Positions 43,014 to 49,491 of a DNA stretch of 49,491 nucleotides are shown piece after piece (the first letter of the stretch is position 1; the number at the start of each line of letters is the position of its first letter). A model generated the notes under the pieces. It searched no databases. It was not told the origin of the DNA and worked only from the letters and a program-made list of their open reading frames with translations. The translations under genes were made by a program, and so were the position numbers. Where the stretch lies: contig QHSA01000140.1 in NCBI GenBank assembly GCA_003220315.1, positions 1 through 49,491 on the forward strand, given 5' to 3'. The DNA comes from Candidatus Rokuibacteriota bacterium (GTDB taxonomy: Bacteria; Methylomirabilota; Methylomirabilia; Rokubacteriales; CSP1-6).

Positions 43014-43381
43014 CAGATGACCTCCGGCGCGAGCGAGATGATCTTCGCGAACTGCCGCTCGCGGAGCTCGCGCGCGACCGGGCCGAAGATGCGCGTGCCG
43101 ACCGGATTCTCGTCCGGCTTGAGGAGCACGACCGCGTTGCGGTCGAAGCGGATGTACGAGCCGTCCTTGCGTCGGACCTCCTTCACCGTCCGGACCACCA
43201 CCGCGCGGGCGACCTCGCCCTTCTTCACGGTCCCGTCGGGCGCCGCTTCCTTCACGGCCACGATCACAGTGTCCCCCAGGGACGCGTAGCGCTTGTTGGA
43301 GCCACCCATCACGCGGATGCACTGCACCCGCTTGGCCCCCGAGTTGTCCGCCACGTCGAGCATCGAGCGCGGTTGGATCAT
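43013..43381 (-). CDS. rplN: 50S ribosomal protein L14
   Basis: 122 residues, exactly the family length: [20 protein letters not shown], then [37 protein letters not shown] and [20 protein letters not shown]. It ends [17 protein letters not shown]-like (here [17 protein letters not shown]). Confidence 0.97.
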   Translation of the reverse strand: MIQPRSMLDVADNSGAKRVQCIRVMGGSNKRYASLGDTVIVAVKEAAPDGTVKKGEVARAVVVRTVKEVRRKDGSYIRFDRNAVVLLKPDENPVGTRIFGPVARELRERQFAKIISLAPEVI

Positions 43382-43385
43382 GGAC

Positions 43386-43634
43386 TCAGGATGCGCGGCT
43401 CAGGATCTTGCGGATCCGCCAGCGCTTCTCCTTCGACAGAGGCCGGGTCTCCTCGATCAGGACGCGGTCCCCGACCCGGCTCTCGTTGGCCTCGTCGTGT
43501 GCCTTCAGCCGCTTCGACGCCCGGACGACACGCTCGTACTGCGGATGGCGGTACACGCGCTCGATCCGTACGACGCGCGTCTTCTGCATCGCGTCGCTCA
43601 CCACCACGCCTTGCCGGGTCTTGCGCTCGCCCAC
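43386..43634 (-). CDS. rpsQ: 30S ribosomal protein S17
   Basis: 82 residues: [40 protein letters not shown] and [21 protein letters not shown]-fold protein that binds 16S rRNA early in assembly. The gaps on both sides are 4 bases. Confidence 0.97.
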   Translation of the reverse strand: MGERKTRQGVVVSDAMQKTRVVRIERVYRHPQYERVVRASKRLKAHDEANESRVGDRVLIEETRPLSKEKRWRIRKILSRAS

Positions 43635-43638
43635 GCGG

Positions 43639-43827
43639 CTACCCCTTCCTCTCGCGGAGCACCGTGTAGACGCGCGCGAGATTCCTCCGGGCCTGGCCCA
43701 GCCGCGACGGGTTCTTGGCCACGCCCATCGAGAGCTGGAACCGCAGCGTAAAGATCTCCTCGCCGAGCTCGCGCGCCTTCTGCGTGAGCTCCTCGTCGGA
43801 GAGATCGCGCCACTTGCTCGCCTTCAT
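43639..43827 (-). CDS. rpmC: 50S ribosomal protein L29
   Basis: 62 residues: [33 protein letters not shown] and [14 protein letters not shown]. Its ATG overlaps the TGA of a possible 23-codon frame filling the spacer behind rplP. Confidence 0.96.
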   Translation of the reverse strand: MKASKWRDLSDEELTQKARELGEEIFTLRFQLSMGVAKNPSRLGQARRNLARVYTVLRERKG

Positions 43828-43895
43828 CGCCGACGCTCCTCGAACGCGCGCCCCGCGTGCCGCGCCAGAGGCGCCGTCCCGGCTCGGGCCGCCAT
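43824..43895 (-). CDS. Possible 23-codon coupling ORF between rplP and rpmC
   Basis: ATG 43895 overlaps the rplP stop (TGATG), and the frame ends in a TGA that overlaps the rpmC ATG (ATGA). The predicted product is [20 protein letters not shown] followed by RRR. rplP and rpmC are normally only a few bases apart, so a 67-base spacer that is exactly bridged by one short frame is notable. It may serve to keep ribosomes moving into rpmC rather than to make a functional peptide, or may be chance. Confidence 0.3.
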   Translation of the reverse strand: MAARAGTAPLARHAGRAFEERRR

Positions 43896-44311
43896 CAGAG
43901 CGTCCGGGTGCGCATCACGAACTTCGTCGCGATGGCCATCTTCTGCGCGGCCGTCCGGAACGCCTCGCGCGCCACGTCCTCCGGCACGCCCTGCATCTCG
44001 TAGATGATCCGCCCGGGTTTCACGACGGCCACCCACTCCTCCGGGTTGCCCTTGCCCTTGCCCATCCGGGTCTCGGCCGGCTTCTTCGTCACGGGCTTGT
44101 CGGGGAAGATCCGGATCCAGATCTTGCCGCCGCGCTTGAGGCTCCGCGAGAGCGCGACGCGCGCCGCCTCGATCTGCCGGTTCGTCACCCAGCCCGGCTC
44201 GAGCGCCTTCAGTCCATACGCGCCGAACGCGAGCGTCGCGCCACGCTGCGCGGTCCCCTTCATCCGCCCCCGCTGGGCCTTCCGGTACTTGACGCGCTTG
44301 GGCATCAGCAC
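43895..44311 (-). CDS. rplP: 50S ribosomal protein L16
   Basis: 138 residues. The GTG start gives the conserved opening [19 protein letters not shown], with AGGGAG 7 bases upstream. Other matches are [40 protein letters not shown] and [20 protein letters not shown]. It ends [18 protein letters not shown]. Full length. Confidence 0.97.
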   Translation of the reverse strand: MLMPKRVKYRKAQRGRMKGTAQRGATLAFGAYGLKALEPGWVTNRQIEAARVALSRSLKRGGKIWIRIFPDKPVTKKPAETRMGKGKGNPEEWVAVVKPGRIIYEMQGVPEDVAREAFRTAAQKMAIATKFVMRTRTL

Positions 44312-44323
44312 GCGAGAGCTCCC

Positions 44324-44710
44324 TCACGCTTCCGCCGGCGCGGCGCGCAGCACTTCGCCCTTGAAGATCCAGACCTTCACACCGATCGTCCCGTAGGTCG
44401 TGTGCGCGGTCGCGAGCCCGTAGTCGATGTCGGCCCGGATCGTGTGGAGCGGCACGCGCTCCACCTCCGAGCCCTTCCGGCCGATGATGATGCCCGGCCG
44501 GGCGGTCGAGATCGTGATCCGCGCCCGGTTGGCCGAGCGCTCGATGTCGATCTTGGAGATGCCCGCGTGGTAGAGCTGGTCCTTGATGTAGCGCCGGATC
44601 TTCACGTCCTCGTGCAGCAGGCCCGCGTAGCCCTTCGTCGCGAACCAGCGGGAGCTCCAGGTCCGCGTCGCGCCGAGGCGGAAGCCGATCGGATGCGTCT
44701 TCTGGCCCAT
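44324..44710 (-). CDS. rpsC: 30S ribosomal protein S3, internally deleted
   Basis: 128 residues where S3 normally has 210-230. The N-terminus is normal ([35 protein letters not shown]) and runs to the KH-domain loop [16 protein letters not shown]. It then jumps directly to [20 protein letters not shown] and [17 protein letters not shown], the normal C-terminal segment. By alignment to E. coli S3 from memory, about 86-87 residues (about 260 bp) are missing, covering the end of the KH domain and most of the C-terminal domain core. The joint, near 44457-44464, is in frame. A real S3 of this form is unlikely to be functional alone. See findings. Confidence 0.85.
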   Translation of the reverse strand: MGQKTHPIGFRLGATRTWSSRWFATKGYAGLLHEDVKIRRYIKDQLYHAGISKIDIERSANRARITISTARPGIIIGRKGSEVERVPLHTIRADIDYGLATAHTTYGTIGVKVWIFKGEVLRAAPAEA

Positions 44711-44712
44711 CT

Positions 44713-45240
44713 CTATCTCTTCTCCTTGGACTTGGGACGCTTGGACTTCCCGGCGCCCTTGGCCGCCGTGGTCCTCGGCCGGGCCGCGGCGCGCTCCTTC
44801 GTGGCGGCCGACGCACCCGAAGCCGCCGGCGCGCCAGCCGGCCCGGCCTGCCGTGCGGCCGGCGCGCTCTCGCGGGGCGGCGGGACGGGCCGCGCGGCGC
44901 CGTTGGTCTCGTCACTCACCCCGATCGTGAGATGGCTGGACCGGTGCCGGATGAAAAAGGCGCGCCCCATCGCGCGCGGCTGCACGCGCTTCATCGAGGG
45001 TCCCCCGTCGGCCACCGCGTGGACGACGCGGAGGTCGTCGAGGTTGCGCACCTGGTGGTTGTGCTCGGCGTTGGCGATCGCCGACCGGAGGACCTTCTCG
45101 ACGATCCGGGCCGCGGCGCGCGGCGTGTACTGGAGCGTCGCCAGCGCCTCGCCGACCGACTTCCCGCGAATCTGGTCGAGCACGAGCCGCGCCTTACGAG
45201 CGGACACGCGGACGAAGCGGGCCCTCGCGAGCGTGCGCAT
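44713..45240 (-). CDS. rplV: 50S ribosomal protein L22 with C-terminal extension
   Basis: 175 residues. Core (1-110): [40 protein letters not shown] and [20 protein letters not shown], then TIGVSDE. The last 65 or so residues are a Pro/Ala/Arg/Lys-rich tail absent from standard L22 (110-115 residues). The gap to rpsC is 2 bases. Confidence 0.95.
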   Translation of the reverse strand: MRTLARARFVRVSARKARLVLDQIRGKSVGEALATLQYTPRAAARIVEKVLRSAIANAEHNHQVRNLDDLRVVHAVADGGPSMKRVQPRAMGRAFFIRHRSSHLTIGVSDETNGAARPVPPPRESAPAARQAGPAGAPAASGASAATKERAAARPRTTAAKGAGKSKRPKSKEKR

Positions 45241-45244
45241 GGCG

Positions 45245-45538
45245 CTACGTCTTCCCCGTGGGCGAGGTTGCGGCCTTCTCGGCCGCGCCGTGCGCCTTGA
45301 ACGTGCGGGTCATCGCGAACTCGCCCAGCCGGTGGCCGACCATGTTCTCGGTGACGTAGACCGGGATGAACTTCTTGCCGTTGTGGACGGCGAGCGTATG
45401 GCCCACGAACTCCGGCGCGATCGTCGTGCGGCGCGACCAGGTCTTCAGCACCTTCTTCTGGCGGCTCCGGTTCAGCTCCTCCACCCGCGCCAGGAGGGTC
45501 TCGTCGATGTACGGCCCCTTCTTGAGCGAACGCCCCAT
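45245..45538 (-). CDS. rpsS: 30S ribosomal protein S19
   Basis: 97 residues: [60 protein letters not shown] and [12 protein letters not shown]. Slight C-terminal extension. Normal order between rplB and rplV. Confidence 0.97.
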   Translation of the reverse strand: MGRSLKKGPYIDETLLARVEELNRSRQKKVLKTWSRRTTIAPEFVGHTLAVHNGKKFIPVYVTENMVGHRLGEFAMTRTFKAHGAAEKAATSPTGKT

Positions 45539-45547
45539 GGCCGGTTC

Positions 45548-46372
45548 CTATTTCCTCCGCCGCGTCACGATGTCGCGGTCCGAGGGCCTCGCCCCGCGGC
45601 GGGTCTTGTAGCCCTTGGTGGGCTTGCCCCACGGGGTCATCGGGTGGTTGCCCTTGCCTTTGCCCTCGCCGCCGCCCATCGGGTGGTCGACAGGGTTCAT
45701 CACCGTACCGCGCACTGTCGGGCGGAAACCGAGCCACCGCACCCGGCCCGCCTTGCCGATCGACACGTTCTCGTGGTCGAGATTGCCCACCTGGCCGATC
45801 GTCGCCATGCAGGCGACCGACACCATCCGCACCTCGCCCGACGGGAGCTTGAGGGTCGCCCGCTCGCCCTCCTTCGCCAGGAGCTGCGCCTGAGCGCCAG
45901 CGCTCCGGCACATCTGCGCGCCGCGGCCCGGCTGGAGCTCGACGTTGTGGACGAGCGTGCCGACCGGGATGTTGCGGAGCGGCAGCGCGTTACCGGGCAG
46001 GATGTCGGCCTGCGGCCCGGACATGACCGTGTCACCCACCTTGAGCGCGAGGGGCGCGATGATGTAGCGCTTCTCGCCGTCGCGGTAGTGGAGCAGCGCG
46101 AGCCGGGCGGAGCGGTTGGGATCGTACTCGATCGCCGCCACGCGGGCCGGGACCCCGAACTTCTCGCGCCGGAAGTCCACCGTCCGCAGCATCCGTTTCG
46201 CCCCGCCGCCGCGGTGGCGGACGGTGATCCGCCCGTACGTGTTACGCGCGCTCGTCCGCCGCGTGGGCTCGAGCAGGCTCTTCTCCGGCTCCTTCTTGGT
46301 GATCTCCTCGTTCGTGACGTACGTGAGGTACCGGCGGGCCGGCGAGGTCGGCTTGAGGGTGCGGATTCCCAC
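45548..46372 (-). CDS. rplB: 50S ribosomal protein L2
   Basis: 274 residues from GTG 46372, the usual length. [14 protein letters not shown] at the start, [60 protein letters not shown] and [20 protein letters not shown]. The essential peptidyl-transferase-proximal His lies in DHPMGGGEG. The start is 5 bases after the rplW stop. Confidence 0.97.
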   Translation of the reverse strand: MGIRTLKPTSPARRYLTYVTNEEITKKEPEKSLLEPTRRTSARNTYGRITVRHRGGGAKRMLRTVDFRREKFGVPARVAAIEYDPNRSARLALLHYRDGEKRYIIAPLALKVGDTVMSGPQADILPGNALPLRNIPVGTLVHNVELQPGRGAQMCRSAGAQAQLLAKEGERATLKLPSGEVRMVSVACMATIGQVGNLDHENVSIGKAGRVRWLGFRPTVRGTVMNPVDHPMGGGEGKGKGNHPMTPWGKPTKGYKTRRGARPSDRDIVTRRRK

Positions 46373-46377
46373 GGCGC

Positions 46378-46671
46378 TCAGGCTCCCTCGACCAACTCGA
46401 TCTTGTGACCCGGCTGGAGCTTCACGATCGCCTTCTTCCAGTTCGCTCGCCGGCCCTCGAAGCGCCCCATCCGCTTGAGCTTCCCCTCGAACGACGCGGT
46501 CCGGACCGACGCGACCTTGACGTTGAACACCGCCTCGACGGCGACGCGGATCTCGACCTTGTTCGCATCCGGCCGCACCTTGAACGCGACGGTGTTCTGC
46601 TCTTCCTTCTGGCGCATGCTCTTCTCGGTCATGAGTGGGCGGATCAGGATCTCGCGGGCCGCGCGGGTCAT
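46378..46671 (-). CDS. rplW: 50S ribosomal protein L23
   Basis: 97 residues: [40 protein letters not shown] and [20 protein letters not shown]. Its ATG follows the family 2 element directly, with GCGGGGCCCGCTACA before it and no ordinary Shine-Dalgarno. Confidence 0.96.
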   Translation of the reverse strand: MTRAAREILIRPLMTEKSMRQKEEQNTVAFKVRPDANKVEIRVAVEAVFNVKVASVRTASFEGKLKRMGRFEGRRANWKKAIVKLQPGHKIELVEGA

Positions 46672-46815
46672 TGTAGCGGGCCCCGCGAGGCCGGAACCAT
46701 CGGTGGGTGGCCCGAGAGGCGGCGCGCTCCGGCTCCGTTCCGCTTGCCGCTCTCCATTCCATCGGACCCCTGCGGGGCCGGGACCATCGGTGGGTGGCCT
46801 GCCGTCGGCACGCGC
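46672..46815 (-). repeat. Family 2 element (tandem pair) between rplD and rplW
   Basis: On the transcribed strand two units contain GGCCACCCACCG (complements of 46788-46799 and 46701-46712, 87 nt apart). Each is preceded by a CGG-rich arm, with GGAACGGAGCCGG before the second. The second motif ends 29 nt before the rplW ATG. Aligned over the whole gap, it matches the hyuA-hyuB gap element, including shared GGAATG and GTTCCG blocks. These genes are normally separated by a few bases, so the insertion is evident. Confidence 0.75.
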
Positions 46816-46819
46816 AGCT

Positions 46820-47251
46820 TCATCCCGCCAACGCCTGTTCCAGCGCCTGGAGCGCGGCGCGATCGCACACCACGCGCCGCGCCCTCAGTAATTGGTAGAC
46901 CGAGACATGCGCCGGCGTCTCGACGATCAGCCACGGCACATTGCGCGACGCGCGCGCCAGGTGCCCGTCGAGCTCGTGAACGACCAGGAGCGTCGGCTCG
47001 CCCTTGAGCCCGAGCGCACCGAGCTGCGCCACGAGGGACTTGGTCTTGCCGTCGGCGACGTCGAGCGCCTCGATCACGGCGAGTCCGCTGTCGGCGATCC
47101 GCGCCGCGACCGCGGCTCGCAGCGCCTCTCGGCGCATCGCGCGCGGCAGGTCCTGCTCGTAGCTGCGCGGCTTCGGACCGAAGGGCTTCCCGCCGCCCTT
47201 CCACTGGGGCGCGCGGATCGAGCCCTGACGCGCGCGACCGGTCCCCTTCTG
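46820..47251 (-). pseudogene. rplD: 50S ribosomal protein L4, 5'-truncated remnant
   Basis: 143 codons of genuine L4 from QKGTGRARQGSIRAPQWKGG, then GKPFGPKPRSYEQDLPRAMR, to PWLIVETPAHVSVYQLLRAR and the stop. The first 65-70 residues of L4 and its start codon are missing: immediately upstream, in another frame, is the end of rplC. No ATG or GTG lies at the head of the remaining L4 sequence, so it would not be translated as a normal L4 unless rplC shifts frame at about 47251. Consistent with a deletion of about 200-260 bp spanning the rplC-rplD boundary, or with an assembly error. Confidence 0.8.
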
Positions 47252-47889
47252 TGCTTCACGCTCTTGCGGATCATCACCACGGAGCCGTTCGCCCCTGGGA
47301 TCGCGCCGCGGACGAGGACGAGGTTCTGCTCGGGCATCACACGCACGACGCTGAGGTTTAGCACGGTGCGGCGCTGGCCCCCCATGCGTCCCGGCAGGTG
47401 ATGGCCGGGCCAGACGCGCGACGGGTCCGACGAGGCGCCGATCGAGCCGGGCGCCCGGTGGAACATCGAGCCGTGGGTCGCGTCGCCGCCGTACCAGCCG
47501 TAGCGCTTGACGCCGCCCTGGAAGCCCTTGCCCTTCGAGACGCCGACGACATCCACGAGCTCGCCCGGTTGGAACACCTCCACCGTGAGCGCCTGTCCCA
47601 CCTGGTAGCCCTGGAGCTTCTCGGCCTTCTCGAGCCGGATCTCGCGGACGACCCGCATCGGGGCGACGTTCGCCTTCTTGAAGAGGCCCGCCTCGGGCTT
47701 GGACACGTGCTTCTTCTTGGCGCCAAAGCCGAGCTGGAGCGCGTCGTAGCCATGGGTGTCCTTGGCCCGGATCCCCACGATCGTGCATGGCCCCGCCTCG
47801 ATGACGGTCACGGGCACCTGGTTGCCGTCGTCGCCGAAGACCTGGGTCATACCGATCTTGCGGCCGATGAGCCCCTCCTTGCGCGCCAT
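47074..47889 (-). CDS. rplC: 50S ribosomal protein L3, reading out of frame into rplD
   Basis: Residues 1-212 are a normal L3: KEGLIGRKIGMTQVFGDDGN, VSKGKGFQGGVKRYGWYGGD, HGSMFHRAPGSIGASSDPSR and PGRMGGQRRTVLNLSVVRVM. They end GANGSVVMIRKSVK at 47254, where L3 normally stops within a few residues. No stop codon is present there. The frame runs on for 59 codons through rplD sequence in the wrong phase and stops at 47074. So the L3 part is essentially complete but gains an aberrant Arg/Ser/Ala-rich tail. Confidence 0.88.
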   Translation of the reverse strand: MARKEGLIGRKIGMTQVFGDDGNQVPVTVIEAGPCTIVGIRAKDTHGYDALQLGFGAKKKHVSKPEAGLFKKANVAPMRVVREIRLEKAEKLQGYQVGQALTVEVFQPGELVDVVGVSKGKGFQGGVKRYGWYGGDATHGSMFHRAPGSIGASSDPSRVWPGHHLPGRMGGQRRTVLNLSVVRVMPEQNLVLVRGAIPGANGSVVMIRKSVKHRRGPVARVRARSARPSGRAAGSPSVRSRAATSRTCRARCAERRCEPRSRRGSPTADSP

Positions 47890-47893
47890 CAGC

Positions 47894-47967
47894 TTATTCG
47901 GAGGGGGCCTCGACGGCCCCGACCTTCTCCACCACTGGGGGAGGCGGCGGCAAAGCCGCCGCTCGAA
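47894..47967 (+). repeat. Family 3 hairpin module, divergent copy before rplC
   Basis: GGGGCC-TCGAC-GGCCCC (47904-47920) is followed by CTGGGGGAGG and GCGGCGGC-AAA-GCCGCCGC (47944-47962) plus TCGAA. The order, hairpin sizes and flanking TCGAA match the modules at 23911 and 36351, but this copy is inverted relative to the transcript it lies in. It occupies the rpsJ-rplC spacer. Confidence 0.6.
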
Positions 47968-48019
47968 GGCCCGGCCGCAGGACGATCAACACGGCCCAGA
48001 TACGAGTCGGCGAGGGGGC

Positions 48020-48138
48020 GCGAGTCCAAATGGCGAGCATCGCGAGGCTCGAGGGAGGAGCGGCCCGGAGCGTACGCGGTTGTACGTGAGGATCGGCGAC
48101 GACCGAGAACGAAGCGAGGCGACGCCAGTTGGACTCGC
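48020..48138. repeat. Family 4 element with 16-bp terminal inverted repeat after rpsJ
   Basis: GCGAGTCCAAATGGCG (48020-48035) and CGCCAGTTGGACTCGC (48123-48138) form a 16-bp inverted repeat with one mismatch. They enclose 87 bases with an inner CGTAC/GTACG hairpin. The right arm ends 1 base before the rpsJ stop codon (on the minus strand). With the family 3 copy, it fills the 250-base rpsJ-rplC gap, which in most bacteria is a few tens of bases. No reading frame is supported. Confidence 0.65.
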
Positions 48139-48139
48139 A

Positions 48140-48460
48140 TCAGAGCTTGATCTCGACGTCGACGCCGGCGGGCAGGTCGAGCTTCATCAGCGAGTCCACG
48201 GTCTGAGGCGTGGGATCGACAATGTCGAGGAGTCGCTTGTGGGTGCGCATCTCGAACTGCTCGCGCGAGGTCTTGTCGACGTGTGGGCTCCGCAGCACGG
48301 TCCAGCGGTTGATGATCGTCGGCAGCAGCACCGGCCCCGAGACGCGGGCGCCCGTCCGGCGTACCGTCTCCACGATCTCCTTGACCGACCGATCAAGCAG
48401 CTGATGATCGTAGGCCTTCAGGCGGATGCGGATTTTCTGATCGGTGGTCAAGGTCGCCAT
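48140..48460 (-). CDS. rpsJ: 30S ribosomal protein S10
   Basis: 106 residues: [60 protein letters not shown] and [20 protein letters not shown]. It ends [10 protein letters not shown]. First gene of the S10 cluster, following tuf with a 3-base gap. Also a component of antitermination complexes. Confidence 0.97.
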   Translation of the reverse strand: MATLTTDQKIRIRLKAYDHQLLDRSVKEIVETVRRTGARVSGPVLLPTIINRWTVLRSPHVDKTSREQFEMRTHKRLLDIVDPTPQTVDSLMKLDLPAGVDVEIKL

Positions 48461-48463
48461 GCG

Positions 48464-49491
<1,028 letters not shown>

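Overview
The window is 49.5 kb of very GC-rich, gene-dense bacterial DNA. Most coupled genes overlap by 4 bases (ATGA or GTGA) and many start with GTG. A complete S10-spc-alpha ribosomal cluster sits beside a liv-type branched-chain amino-acid ABC transporter, a hydantoinase pair and a sigma-54 activator. This gene content and style fit an uncultured soil or sediment lineage such as Candidatus Rokubacteria (Methylomirabilota). That placement is inference: there is no rRNA gene here.

Layout. (1) 1-4454, plus strand: the 3' part of a periplasmic amino-acid-binding protein, then livH, livM, livG and livF. A long structured element separates the binding protein from livH. (2) 4439-19899: a surface-glycan region. 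A minus-strand operon (sugar C-methyltransferase, a glycosyltransferase-methyltransferase fusion, a GT39-type membrane transferase) is headed by a near-perfect sigma-54 promoter. Diverging from it on the plus strand are two tandem paralogous membrane glycosyltransferases, an FAD amine oxidoreductase, a third membrane glycosyltransferase, a polyprenol-phosphate glycosyltransferase, an asparagine synthetase and two methyltransferases. (3) 19909-23887: hydantoinase/oxoprolinase subunits A and B. (4) 23991-26399, minus: an orphan NtrC-type response regulator followed by a FIST-like sensory protein. (5) 26527-33190, plus: thioredoxin, trpE, trpG, thiL, two CNNM/CorC-type transporters and a dienelactone hydrolase. 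(6) 33398-49491, minus: tuf (partial), rpsJ to rplP, rpmC to rplO, secY, adk, map, infA, rpmJ, rpsM, rpsK, rpsD, rpoA, rplQ.

Two things stand out. First, the gaps between genes hold four families of structured elements that no gene explains. Family 1 has two roughly 120-nt copies with the same architecture, compensatory stem changes and near-identical internal loops. Family 2 is a tandem pair of roughly 80-nt units placed directly before a start codon in two unrelated operons. Family 3 is a stop-codon-linked GC hairpin module with covarying stems. Family 4 is a single element closed by a 16-bp inverted repeat.

Second, the ribosomal cluster has three deletion-like junctions: an S3 lacking about 87 central residues, an S5 fused in frame to the tail of L30, and an L3 running out of frame into a 5'-truncated L4. 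Because these proteins are essential, assembly error must be excluded before any biology is claimed.

The sigma-54 promoter candidates together with an encoded sigma-54 activator suggest that the glycan genes, and possibly thioredoxin, are under activator control.
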